From positions 1 to 59,054 of the forward strand of contig JAAXXZ010000006.1 of the NCBI GenBank assembly GCA_013334245.1: a stretch of DNA of 59,054 nt, given 5' to 3'. The stretch's first letter is position 1, and each line of letters starts with the position of its first letter. A program made the position numbers and the translations under genes. Positions 43,193 to 51,516 of this stretch are shown here, one piece after another. Under the pieces are notes generated by a model. The model saw only the letters and a list, made by a program, of their open reading frames with translations. It searched no databases and was not told the DNA's origin. The stretch comes from Candidatus Moraniibacteriota bacterium (GTDB lineage: Bacteria > Patescibacteriota > Minisyncoccia > Moranbacterales > UBA1568).

Positions 43193-44338
43193 TCAGGCCG
43201 TTTCCGAGGCACGTCGTATCGTGTCGAGCAGTCCTGCTTCGGCGTCCGCGCCGGTCGGGTACGGCAAGGCGAAAGACAACATATCGCCCCGGAGATTCGC
43301 TCCGGGAATACGTGCCGCGAGGGCGGTGGCGATGGCGGTCTCGGACGTGCGGACGACAATCGCCGAAACGACCGGCGTTTCCGGATAGATGGCGGCGAAC
43401 AGCGTCCCGGACGAGAAGTTTGCCCGGACCTTGTCGAGGATTTCCGGGAGGTCTTCCGGACGGGTACGGCTCTGGATGAAATCATCGAGCGAAAGCGTGG
43501 CATAGGCGAGGCGGAGGCCTTCGTCCCACTTCAGGGCGGACATGAACCGGCCCCACAACTTGAGGACGCCGAACGGCTGGGTCTTGTAGAGCGCCAGGAC
43601 GATCTTCTCGCGGTCCGCGCCGAGCTCAATGAGGCGGGAAGCTGCTTGGAGCGCTTTCGGGGTCGTGTTTTTTCTCTGAAAACTGTCGGTCGCGGCGATA
43701 ATGCCGGTCAGGAGGCTTTCGGCTACCGAGTCGCTGATCCGAGTCGGATCTACGGAGAGCAGCGATTCGAAAAGGATTTCGGAAACCGAGGACGCGGTCA
43801 TGTCTACGAGATTCACCTGCCCGAAACGCTCGTTTCCGGCGGACGTATCGATATCCGCAATCGGAATCTCATAAAAAATATCCGGGTTTTCGACATATAT
43901 CGACCCAAGCGATTCCTTGTCGGCCGACCCGATCACGAACGCGACGTCATATTGGAGTCTGGCGGGGATGAACGAAAAATCTCGCGGATCGATGGTGCCG
44001 CGCTCCGGTGTGATATGGATGCGGAATTCGTTTCCGTCCTGCTCACTTCGTATGCCGAGGATGCGGTTTCGGTCCGTATTGAACGACAGGACGAACTCAC
44101 GGGTCCCGGAGAGCGAATCCAAGATGTCGGCCGGCAGACCGAGGAATGCGAGCTCCTGGATATGTGCGGACAAGCCTTCCCCGACGACGGTCGCGGCTTT
44201 TCCTGATGCCGAGATGAAACGTTCGAGGGCGAGCGCGGACGCGAGCGCGTCTTTCGACGGATGGGCTGGAAGAAGAATGAGCGGGTGTTCGCTCTTTCGT
44301 ACGAGTTCGGCAAACTGTTCGACCGGGGAGAGGGACAT
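43193..44338 (-). CDS. Degenerate DHH/DHHA1-family phosphoesterase-like protein
   Basis: 381 residues. The fold of DHH phosphoesterases is visible in HPLILLPAHPSKDALASALA (where active enzymes have D-x-D-x-D), YDVAFVIGSADKESLG, IADIDTSAGNERFGQVNLVD (position of the D-H-H motif, here D-T-S) and DMTASSVSEILFE, with a DHHA1-like C-terminal half ending TGADAEAGLLDTIRRA. Most metal ligands of NrnA/RecJ-like enzymes are replaced, so hydrolysis seems doubtful. It may bind nucleotides or RNA without cutting. Assignment is by pattern, activity is inferred. Confidence 0.68.
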   Translation of the reverse strand: MSLSPVEQFAELVRKSEHPLILLPAHPSKDALASALALERFISASGKAATVVGEGLSAHIQELAFLGLPADILDSLSGTREFVLSFNTDRNRILGIRSEQDGNEFRIHITPERGTIDPRDFSFIPARLQYDVAFVIGSADKESLGSIYVENPDIFYEIPIADIDTSAGNERFGQVNLVDMTASSVSEILFESLLSVDPTRISDSVAESLLTGIIAATDSFQRKNTTPKALQAASRLIELGADREKIVLALYKTQPFGVLKLWGRFMSALKWDEGLRLAYATLSLDDFIQSRTRPEDLPEILDKVRANFSSGTLFAAIYPETPVVSAIVVRTSETAIATALAARIPGANLRGDMLSFALPYPTGADAEAGLLDTIRRASETA

Positions 44339-44644
44339 AGGCGGGGGTAGGTCAGAGAGAGGTTCGGTCGTGTTCTCGCAGAGCTTCCGGGAGTCGGTCT
44401 GTCCATGTGCCGGAATACGCCTGTGAAGGGGTAAAATAGCAGGGAAAAACAGTCATGTCAAATGTCCGTTCCCGGTTGGAAGTCGAAAGCGAAAAGTGAA
44501 AAGCGCGTCGCGAAAAAAGCGCGCCTGAATGAGCTGTCGAAAGTCTTTTTCGCGCGGGCTCGAGGAGGTCGCACTTCAGGCGATCACGATGACAAGAGTG
44601 GAGATATGGGCTATGCTTCTGGAACCGACCAATAGCACCGACGT
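44339..44644. other. Gene-free gap with simple repeats and inverted repeats
   Basis: Divergent gap between the DHH-type gene and tsaE. It holds a simple-repeat patch of the AGTCGAAAGCGAAAAGTG type near 44478-44505 and inverted repeats CGCGAAAAA/TTTTTCGCG and CGCCTGAA/TTCAGGCG between 44507 and 44582. No gene seen; a small RNA cannot be excluded. Confidence 0.4.
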
Positions 44645-45115
44645 ATGGACACCGTTTCGCATTCCGAGGAAGAGACGAAAATAATCGCGCGTGATTTCAC
44701 GAAAAAGATACCTGCCGCGAGCGTCGTCGCGCTTCGCGGTGATCTCGGCGCCGGAAAGACGTCGTTCTCGGCTGGCGTTTTGGCGGCCCTTGGCGCCGTT
44801 GGGCCTTTCCAAAGCCCCACGTTCGTTATCATGCACCGCTACGATCTGCCTCGGTCATCCGTACAGGGTATCCGGCGCGTGTATCACGTCGACGCGTACC
44901 GCATCAACGCTCCGGAAGAACTCGCCCGGCTCGGATTTGACGAGTGGGTCTCCGATCCCGAAGGGCTGGTGCTTATCGAGTGGCCTGAGCGCGTGGAGAC
45001 GTTGTTGCCGGCGTCTGTGACTTCCGTTTCACTTGAGGCGCTTTCGGATACCGAGCGACGTATTTCATGGGAGAGTCTGTCGGTTGGCGGGCTCATGCGC
45101 GGAGCGGGTGAATGA
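44645..45115 (+). CDS. tsaE: tRNA threonylcarbamoyladenosine ATPase TsaE
   Basis: 156 residues. Walker A VVALRGDLGAGKTSFSAGVL, the SPTFVIMHRYD segment, YHVDAYRI and LVLIEWPERVETLLP are the TsaE signatures. The ATPase supports TsaB/TsaD in forming t6A37 on tRNAs reading ANN codons. tsaB and tsaD are not in the window. First gene of a plus-strand run leading to polA. Confidence 0.95.
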   Translation: MDTVSHSEEETKIIARDFTKKIPAASVVALRGDLGAGKTSFSAGVLAALGAVGPFQSPTFVIMHRYDLPRSSVQGIRRVYHVDAYRINAPEELARLGFDEWVSDPEGLVLIEWPERVETLLPASVTSVSLEALSDTERRISWESLSVGGLMRGAGE

Positions 45116-45196
45116 CGGAAACGGGCGGCATCGCATGGCGGAGCGGAAGCTGGTTGGCCTGGGACGTTTACATTTTCCCTCAGAGGGGATGTAATA

Positions 45197-45235
45197 GGAA
45201 AGTCGAAAGTGAAAAGTCAAAAGTCAAAAAAAGAG
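45197..45235. repeat. Simple heptad-like repeat before polA
   Basis: AGTCGAAAGTGAAAAGTC and AAAAGTC units in about seven-base steps occupy the tsaE-polA gap. Similar patches lie at about 44478-44505, 49331-49400 and 54703-54760, and within polA. Confidence 0.6.
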
Positions 45236-45265
45236 AAAGGCGAATCGCCAACAATCCGATACACT

Positions 45266-47977
45266 ATGGCGAAGAAATCCGACGAAAAAATACTGGTGTT
45301 GCTCGATGGGAACGCGCTTATTCATCGCGCGTATCACGCGTTGCCGCCATTGACGAATAAGGCCGGGCAGACGGTCGGGGCGGTGTATGGCGTAGCGATG
45401 ACGCTCATGTCGGTACTCGAGAAATTTCATCCGGAATATATCGCGGCGTCTTTCGACCTGGCAGCGCCGACGTTTCGGCATGAGAAATACGAGGAGTATA
45501 AGGCGACCCGGGTGAAGGCGCCGGACGACCTGTATGAACAGATTCCGCTCGTGAAGGACCTGGTGCACGCATTCAATATCCCCATTTATGAGAAGGAGGG
45601 GTTCGAAGCTGATGATTGCGTTGGCACCTTGGCTCGGCAGGCGTCGGAGCGGGGCATACCGACGGTCATCGTGACGGGCGACAACGATGCCTTGCAGCTC
45701 GTGACTCCCCTGGTGAAGGTCTTCGCGCTTCGCAAGGGAGTGAAGGATATCGTGCTCTATGATGAAGCGGCCGTGCGGGAGAAGTACGGATTCCCCCCGT
45801 CCGCGATTCCCGACTATAAAGGGCTTGCGGGAGACAGTTCGGACAATATCCCCGGGGTTGCCGGAATCGGCGCGAAGACCGCGACGGATTTGCTCCGGGA
45901 ATTCGGGTCTCTCGAAAAAGTTTACGACTCCCTGGACGAGGTGAAGGAATCGGTTCGGAAAAAGCTGTCCGTGGACAAGGAGATGGCATTCTTTTCGAAG
46001 GAACTCGGAACGATCGACACGGCGGCGCCGGTCACATTCGACCCGCAGGCATGCGTGGCCCGGGATTTCGACTTGGCGGCCGTTTCCGAATTCTTCAAGT
46101 CGATGGGATTTTACAGTCTGTTGAAGAGGATACCGGAGAACAAACTCACAACTCACAACTCACAACTCACAACCGGGAACGACGGTCAGATAACAGGGGT
46201 ATTGGGAGAAGGGAGAAGTGAGAAGTCGGAAGCGAGGAGGGGGGGAATCGAAAAAAGAAGGACTGGAAAGAATGTCCGAGTACGCCTATTGAAGACGGCG
46301 GCGGAGGTGGAGGCGTTCTTCAAGGGGGCGAAGGATAAGCCGGTCGCGGTGCGTATCGTCGTAGGCGAAGCGTCGCTTTTTGGGAGTGCCGGTATTGCGA
46401 TGGTCGAGCTTGCGCATGAGACCGGGGCGGTCGTTGTGGAATGGAGTGAGGAAACGAAGCCCCCTATGAAGGCGTTTTTTTCCGATGTGACCGCCTCAAA
46501 GATATTCCACGACGCGAAGGCTGCATGGCACGAGCTTCGACGCGAGGGTATCGTTCTTGCGGGTATCGCTTCGGATACGATGATTGCGGGGTATCTGTTA
46601 CAGGCCGGCGCGCGGATCGAACTCGAGCACCTGTTGCATGAGGAATTCGGAGACAGGTCGTTCGGGACCGTCGCCGAAGGGATTTATTGGCTTGCGGCGC
46701 GGCTTCGTGAAAAGATGGAGACGGTATCGGGGGAGCAGGTCGGACCATGGACACTCGGGCGTCTGTTCACGGATGTCGAGATGCCGCTCATTCCGATCCT
46801 TGCGGAAATGGAGGTGACGGGCATACGGCTCAACACGGGGAAATTCCGTGAGCTCTCGGACGAGCTTGGCGGGGAGATACGGCGGATCGAAAAAAAAATT
46901 TACGATCTTGCCGGAAAAGAATTCAATATCAATTCGACGAAGCAGCTTGCCGAGGTGCTCTTTACCGACCTTCATATCCCGACGGCCGGACTGAAGCGGA
47001 CGAAGACCGGCATTTCCACGGCATCTCCCGAGCTGGCAAAACTCAAGGAATACCCTATCGTCGGCCTCGTAGAGGAGGAGCGTGAGCTGTTCAAGCTGAA
47101 AACGACGTATCTCGATGCGTTTCCCTCGCTCGTGGACGCGCAGTCCCGGATCCACACGACGTATCAGCAGGCGGTGACGGCCACGGGACGGCTTTCTTCG
47201 ACAGACCCGAACCTGCAGAATATTCCCGCCCGGGAGAAGTGGAGCCGGGGCATTCGCGGGGCATTCGAAGCGGAGCCCGGACGAGTGCTCGTCGGCGCCG
47301 ATTATTCGCAAATCGAGCTCCGGGTCATGGCACATGTGAGCGGGGACGAAGCGCTCGTGTCCGCGTTCGCGATCGGTGAGGATATCCACAGCACCACGGC
47401 GTCCGCCGTGTACGGGGTCCCGGTCGCCGATGTGACCAGCGACATGCGTCGGCAGGCGAAGGTATTCAACTTCGGACTCATGTACGGGATGAGTGCGTAC
47501 GGACTCTCGCAAAGTCTTGGTATCACGCCGGCCGAAGCCGCGGAATTCATCGACACCTATTTCAAGAAGTTTCCGGGCGTGACGCGCTACATGGAAGGAA
47601 TGAAGGAGAGCGCCCGAGAGAAAGGGTTCGTCGAGACGGAACTCGGTCGCAGGAGATACGTGCCGGAAATATTGAGCCAGAACCGCAACCTTTCACAGGC
47701 AGGCGAGCGTATGGCGATCAATATGCCGATACAGGGCCTTGCCGCGGATATCATGAAGCTCGCGATGCTTCGCGTCGCGGACACGCTTCCGGAATACGGC
47801 GATTCCGTCCGGATGCTGCTTCAGGTACATGACGAACTGATTTTCGAGGCGGAGGAAAGCATCGCGCCCGAATTCGCGATGCTCATCAAACGGAGCATGG
47901 AGTCCGCGTACGCGCTTCGTGTGCCGCTCATCGCCGAGACGGCCGTCGGAAAGGACTGGGGCGAATTGAAGGGGTAG
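45266..47977 (+). CDS. polA: DNA polymerase I
   Basis: 903 residues from MAKKSDEKILVLLDGN; a start 57 nt upstream would read simple-repeat sequence. Residues about 1-290 are the 5'-3' exonuclease (FEADDCVGTLARQ, GLAGDSSDNIPGVAGIG). A middle exonuclease-like domain has lost the usual proofreading carboxylates. The polymerase domain has RVLVGADYSQIELRVMAHVS, QAKVFNFGLMYGMSAYGLSQ and LLQVHDELIFEA. At about residues 293-335 lies a stretch translated from simple repeats (KLTTHNSQLTTGN, then GRSEKSEARRGG), an in-frame insertion at the domain junction. Confidence 0.96.
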   Translation: MAKKSDEKILVLLDGNALIHRAYHALPPLTNKAGQTVGAVYGVAMTLMSVLEKFHPEYIAASFDLAAPTFRHEKYEEYKATRVKAPDDLYEQIPLVKDLVHAFNIPIYEKEGFEADDCVGTLARQASERGIPTVIVTGDNDALQLVTPLVKVFALRKGVKDIVLYDEAAVREKYGFPPSAIPDYKGLAGDSSDNIPGVAGIGAKTATDLLREFGSLEKVYDSLDEVKESVRKKLSVDKEMAFFSKELGTIDTAAPVTFDPQACVARDFDLAAVSEFFKSMGFYSLLKRIPENKLTTHNSQLTTGNDGQITGVLGEGRSEKSEARRGGIEKRRTGKNVRVRLLKTAAEVEAFFKGAKDKPVAVRIVVGEASLFGSAGIAMVELAHETGAVVVEWSEETKPPMKAFFSDVTASKIFHDAKAAWHELRREGIVLAGIASDTMIAGYLLQAGARIELEHLLHEEFGDRSFGTVAEGIYWLAARLREKMETVSGEQVGPWTLGRLFTDVEMPLIPILAEMEVTGIRLNTGKFRELSDELGGEIRRIEKKIYDLAGKEFNINSTKQLAEVLFTDLHIPTAGLKRTKTGISTASPELAKLKEYPIVGLVEEERELFKLKTTYLDAFPSLVDAQSRIHTTYQQAVTATGRLSSTDPNLQNIPAREKWSRGIRGAFEAEPGRVLVGADYSQIELRVMAHVSGDEALVSAFAIGEDIHSTTASAVYGVPVADVTSDMRRQAKVFNFGLMYGMSAYGLSQSLGITPAEAAEFIDTYFKKFPGVTRYMEGMKESAREKGFVETELGRRRYVPEILSQNRNLSQAGERMAINMPIQGLAADIMKLAMLRVADTLPEYGDSVRMLLQVHDELIFEAEESIAPEFAMLIKRSMESAYALRVPLIAETAVGKDWGELKG
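46143..46173. repeat. Heptanucleotide repeat (AACTCAC x4) inside polA
   Basis: Four exact tandem AACTCAC units at 46143-46170 plus a partial fifth, read in frame as part of the linker between exonuclease domains. A second simple patch (GGGAGAAGTGAGAAGTCGGA) follows near 46208-46230. Confidence 0.85.
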
Positions 47978-48012
47978 GTCGGAATCCGCGCCTCTTTTTT
48001 CTTTTTGAGTCA

Positions 48013-48021
48013 TGGTATACT
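48013..48021 (+). promoter_or_regulatory. Extended -10 promoter (TGGTATACTGG)
   Basis: TG-G-TATACT followed by GG, ending 28 nt before the ATG of the DUF3048 gene. Only a T-rich stretch stands at -35. Confidence 0.5.
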
Positions 48022-48049
48022 GGTGGCGTCGTAATACGTAGCTTATCGT

Positions 48050-49243
48050 ATGGATAAAAAACAGAAGGTCATCGTCGCCATCGTCGCGATTGTCGCCGCG
48101 CTCGGGGTGCTGTATTTCACGGTCGGCCGGGACGCGTTTCGGAAATCGCGGGTGGATCGGATAAAGATGGAGAACGAGGCGGCGCAGGTTTCGTCGGGCC
48201 CTATCAACGAGGGGAATGTAAGTCCGATTTCCGGACTCGCATGCGATAACTGGAACCGTCGGCCGTTCGCGTTCATGCAGCCGGTGGACAAACAGGCGCG
48301 CCCGGTGGCCGGCTTCTCACAGGCCGACATGGTCTTCGAGATGCCGAATCCCGCGGCCGGCATTTTCGTCACTCGTCTCATGGGTGTGTACCTGTGCAAC
48401 ATACCGAATGAGATCGGTGCCCTGCGGAGCGCGCGACACGACTACATCAACATCGCGAAGGGGCTGGATGCGGTATTCGTCGGGTGGGGCGGATCGGCAT
48501 TCGCGGTGAAGAAACTCAACGACGGAGTCATCGACAATATCGACTGCAACGGCGAAGGCGGGAAGAAGGCTCCTCAGTGCTGCTTCCGCAAAGAGCGGAC
48601 CGGGCTCATGAGAGCCGAAGATACCGGATTCGCGAAGGGCGAGTCGATACTGTCCTGCGCGAAGGAGTTCGGCTATCGGTCCGAGAACAAATTCGTCGGG
48701 TATCCGCACCAGGCCGAGACGGCCGAGGCCGATCGCCCGGCAGGAGGGCATCTCCGCGTCGGATATCCGGGCATGATGGAGGCGGAGTATGATTACGACA
48801 AAGCGACGAACTCGTATCCTCGCACCTGGGGAAACGAGCCTGATACGGACCGGAACAACGGGCAGCGCATCGCGCCGAAGAATATCGTCGTCGTGACGGC
48901 CGAGAACGAGCAGATCATGGCAAACGTCGATTATACCGCCAGAGGTGTGCAGGATCCCTGGGCGGGCCTCCCAGAGGCGGAAAAGACCGGTCCGACGAAT
49001 ATTTCCGGCCGGTACAACAACCTTCAGCTCGGCGATCCATGGTTCGATACGAAGGAGGGCGGTTCCGCGCGGTTCTTCATGAACGGCCAGGAAATCAAAG
49101 GCACGTGGAAGAAATCCAAGGCGAGTTCCGATTCCAAGCTGTTTTTCTACGATGCGAACGGCCAGGAGATCAAATTCGTTCCGGGGCAGATTTGGGTCGA
49201 GGTGGTCATTCCGGAACAGGAGGTCGAATGGAAACAGCTCTAG
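48050..49243 (+). CDS. DUF3048 (YerB-like) membrane-anchored protein
   Basis: 397 residues. An N-terminal anchor (VIVAIVAIVAALGVLYFTVG) is followed by the DUF3048 domain: SPISGLACDNWNRRPFAFMQ, ARPVAGFSQADMVFEM, EIGALRSARHDYINIAKGLD and VGWGGSAFAV. A C-terminal domain includes GQRIAPKNIVVVTA and QIWVEVVIPEQEVEW. Members include Bacillus YerB, a lipoprotein; the biochemical role is not established. Here anchored by a helix rather than a lipobox Cys. Four additional cysteines (CNGEGGKKAPQCC region) could form disulfides outside the cell. Confidence 0.88.
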   Translation: MDKKQKVIVAIVAIVAALGVLYFTVGRDAFRKSRVDRIKMENEAAQVSSGPINEGNVSPISGLACDNWNRRPFAFMQPVDKQARPVAGFSQADMVFEMPNPAAGIFVTRLMGVYLCNIPNEIGALRSARHDYINIAKGLDAVFVGWGGSAFAVKKLNDGVIDNIDCNGEGGKKAPQCCFRKERTGLMRAEDTGFAKGESILSCAKEFGYRSENKFVGYPHQAETAEADRPAGGHLRVGYPGMMEAEYDYDKATNSYPRTWGNEPDTDRNNGQRIAPKNIVVVTAENEQIMANVDYTARGVQDPWAGLPEAEKTGPTNISGRYNNLQLGDPWFDTKEGGSARFFMNGQEIKGTWKKSKASSDSKLFFYDANGQEIKFVPGQIWVEVVIPEQEVEWKQL

Positions 49244-49269
49244 CTTCATTCCGGCTCGTTTTCCGAGTC

Positions 49270-49278
49270 TGATATACT
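49270..49278 (+). promoter_or_regulatory. Extended -10 promoter (TGATATACTGG) before holA
   Basis: TG-A-TATACT plus GG at 49270-49280, followed by about 80 nt of simple-repeat leader (AATTTCGAAGGAAATC, AATCCGAAACG, AATATCAGAATCTG) before the holA ATG at 49408. Confidence 0.5.
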
Positions 49279-49407
49279 GGGAGGGTCATCCGACTCTCCC
49301 TTTCCGTATCTACCGCCCAAGCGCGGCAAAATCGAATTTCGAAGGAAATCAGAAATTTGAATGATGAAAATCCGAAACGAAGTCGAATATCAGAATCTGA
49401 ATACTCT

Positions 49408-50361
49408 ATGATCGTTCTCCTCACCGGCAAGGACCGGTTCCGGCTCGTGAGACGACGCACGGAATTGAAGAAGGGATTTCTCGCGAAATATCCGTCGGGA
49501 AGCATCATCATCATCGACGCTTCCACGGATCCCGCTTCGGTTTCACGGAAAATGCTTGAAGCCGGTTCGGCGGACCTGTTTTCTTCGGAATGTCTGCTCG
49601 ATGTGCGTGAAGCGCTTTCGCTTCCCGACGACGATGCGAGAGCGATCAGTGATGCGATCAAACGGCTCGGGGAAAATGCCTCCATGGTGTTTTCACAGAC
49701 CGATGTGCCGAAGGCGAAGGACAAACTGTTCGGATATCTCAAAAAACATGCGGGCAAGGTCGAGCTCTTCGAGCCGCTTTCTTCCCGCGAGGCGGAGTCG
49801 TTCGTGATCGCCGAAGCGAAGGCGGTCGTTCCCGGTATTACGTTTTCGCGGTCCGCCCTGGCGAAAATCATATCCGTATGTGGAACCGATTCCGCCAGGC
49901 TCTCGTCGGAAGCCAAGAAAATCGCCCAGTTCAGGGGCGAGGGAGAAGTGTCGGTGCAAGACGTGGACCTGTTCCTTCGGGAGGACTCGCACGAGAAGGT
50001 GTTCGTCGCGCTCGACGCACTCGTATCCGGCAATCGGGCGCGTGCGCTCGAGCTGTTGCTGCATGAGGCGCGGTCGGATTCGGGAGGCATTCACAAACTG
50101 TTCGGGCTGCTCGCGTGGCAGATCCGCGAACTATTCAAGGTCCGGGGCGAATATGACCGCGGAAACATGCGGGCCGACGATATCGCGCGCGCGACCGGCA
50201 TGAAACCGTTCGTCGTGGGAAAACTGCTTTCGAGAATGGGTGTCTTTTCGCTTTCCCGTCTCAAGTCGGGACTGTCCCTTCTCGCCGACCTCGATGCCGA
50301 TATGAAAATCGGAAAGATCGAACCCGAACTCGCGTTGACTTTGTTCGTAGAGAAACTGTGA
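49408..50361 (+). CDS. holA: DNA polymerase III delta subunit
   Basis: 317 residues from MIVLLTGKDRFRLVRRRTEL; an earlier ATG would read the repeat leader. Typical HolA features: F-L-x-x-x-C-L-L-D-V-R-like FSSECLLDVREAL, ARLSSEAKKIAQFRGEGEVS and the C-terminal helical collar GIHKLFGLLAWQIRELFKVR. Opens the sliding clamp within the clamp loader. rpsT downstream is the usual neighbour of holA, here separated by the inserted restriction-modification genes. Confidence 0.9.
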   Translation: MIVLLTGKDRFRLVRRRTELKKGFLAKYPSGSIIIIDASTDPASVSRKMLEAGSADLFSSECLLDVREALSLPDDDARAISDAIKRLGENASMVFSQTDVPKAKDKLFGYLKKHAGKVELFEPLSSREAESFVIAEAKAVVPGITFSRSALAKIISVCGTDSARLSSEAKKIAQFRGEGEVSVQDVDLFLREDSHEKVFVALDALVSGNRARALELLLHEARSDSGGIHKLFGLLAWQIRELFKVRGEYDRGNMRADDIARATGMKPFVVGKLLSRMGVFSLSRLKSGLSLLADLDADMKIGKIEPELALTLFVEKL

Positions 50362-50391
50362 TTCTTGTAATAAGATTTAGGCTTTGTTGAA

Positions 50392-50413
50392 ATCCCCTCG
50401 CGGGGTCAATTTT
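50392..50413 (+). terminator. Weak intrinsic terminator after holA
   Basis: CCCC-TCGC-GGGG at about 50394-50405 followed by TCAATTTTT. Confidence 0.5.
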
Positions 50414-50426
50414 TGCTTTGCTGAAA

Positions 50427-50473
50427 AATGCTAATTATAGTATGTAGAACTAAAATTAGCATTCTCATATACT
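50427..50473 (+). promoter_or_regulatory. Promoter and putative operator of the C-R genes
   Basis: A perfect inverted repeat AATGCTAATT (50427-50436) and AATTAGCATT (50454-50463) overlaps a promoter with TAGAAC (50445-50450), a 17-nt spacer and TATACT (50468-50473). The right arm lies in the spacer, a position suited to control by the C protein coded just downstream. Confidence 0.55.
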
Positions 50474-50499
50474 ACTGTCAGTTTATAGATCACGGAAAT

Positions 50500-50715
50500 A
50501 TGAGTAAAAAGACATTGGAAAAATTTGGAACGAAAGTCAGAGAAGAACGACAGAAGAGAGGTCTTTCTCAGGAGGAGCTAGCTGTTAGGGCAGGAGTGCA
50601 TCGAACCTATATAGGGATGATTGAGCGAGCTGAGAAGAACATAACCTTGGATAATATAGAAAAAATTGCCGGCGCATTAGAAATGAAGCTAGCTGAAATA
50701 TTTGGTGATTTATGA
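50500..50715 (+). CDS. Controller (C) protein of a restriction-modification system
   Basis: 71 residues from ATG 50500. A compact HTH_3/XRE domain: FGTKVREERQKRGLSQEELA, VRAGVHRTYIGMIERAEKNI and LDNIEKIAGALEMKLAEIF, with the length and helix pattern of type II R-M C proteins. These activate the C-R operon and time restriction after methylation. Its stop overlaps the start of the endonuclease gene by four nucleotides. AT-rich codons set it apart from holA. Confidence 0.85.
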   Translation: MSKKTLEKFGTKVREERQKRGLSQEELAVRAGVHRTYIGMIERAEKNITLDNIEKIAGALEMKLAEIFGDL

Positions 50716-51512
50716 GTATGAATATACAGCCGATTTTGTGTCAAATCAAAAACGATTTTGAACGCACAATAACAACGTCGACATTTAATGGAAAAAGATA
50801 TGCAAATGGAAATAAGGCGAAAGAGGCATTAATTCGCTCTCAAAAGATCATCAATCTGATTCATGAGTTCATCAAAGAGGATTTCATTAGCTGTGGAATA
50901 CCAGATAACTTCGTGTACCCACCAGTAGGTTCTTCCAAGCCAGAAATCAAAGTGAAAGGGTTCTTAAAGTCGAAAAATCAAGATGTAACAATCGTTCCTA
51001 ATCCGGGATTGTTGGAATCATCAAATCAGAATGACCAACTGAATGAGAAAATCCTTTGCGTGAATATTAGGAGTCAATTAAGTAGCTTGAGCAAGAACAT
51101 CGATACTCTTTATGAAAGGACTTTTGCAGAAGCATTAAATCTTCATTTAAGTTACCCTAAACAATGTTTAGGTGAGGTCTATCTGATACCCACGCATGAA
51201 TATGATGATAAAGCTATGCTGTATGGCAGAGTAAGTTTTAAGTCTGCTTCAAAAATAGAGGATTATATACGGATGTTTCAAGCGATAAATAATCGGCGAA
51301 ATACAACCGAAGATGGATATAAATATGAAAGAGTGTGTCTATTGATCGTGGATTTTCGTCCGGCGAATCCAAAAATGTATGGAACAATATCCGAATTGAA
51401 AAAAGATGGTTTGCTGCCGGTTAGTTCTACGGCAAGTCTCGAAAAATTGACAACAAAAAACTTCGCCAAAGATCTGCTGGCAGTCTATACTAAGCGATTT
51501 GGCGCGTTTTGA
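50712..51512 (+). CDS. Probable type II restriction endonuclease
   Basis: 266 residues. No family is recognised with certainty; identification rests on its place, overlapping the C gene and convergent with the methyltransferase four nucleotides away. Candidate active-site residues of a PD-(D/E)XK fold are the acidic and lysine residues in KPEIKVKGFLKSKNQDVTIV and in the strand RVCLLIVDFRPANPKMYG. Strong isoleucine/lysine content and AT-rich codons indicate recent transfer. Recognition site unknown. Confidence 0.7.
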   Translation: MSMNIQPILCQIKNDFERTITTSTFNGKRYANGNKAKEALIRSQKIINLIHEFIKEDFISCGIPDNFVYPPVGSSKPEIKVKGFLKSKNQDVTIVPNPGLLESSNQNDQLNEKILCVNIRSQLSSLSKNIDTLYERTFAEALNLHLSYPKQCLGEVYLIPTHEYDDKAMLYGRVSFKSASKIEDYIRMFQAINNRRNTTEDGYKYERVCLLIVDFRPANPKMYGTISELKKDGLLPVSSTASLEKLTTKNFAKDLLAVYTKRFGAF

Positions 51513-51516
51513 GCAA

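Noticed and set aside
45112-45360. An 82-codon frame overlapping the tsaE stop with an ATGA junction
   Set aside because: It runs through simple-repeat DNA into polA in another frame, has no family resemblance, and would disrupt the polA start region. The overlap is probably accidental.
46143-46173. CRISPR-like repeat in polA
   Set aside because: The units are seven-base tandem repeats without spacers and are translated in frame; no CRISPR array or cas gene is seen anywhere in the window.
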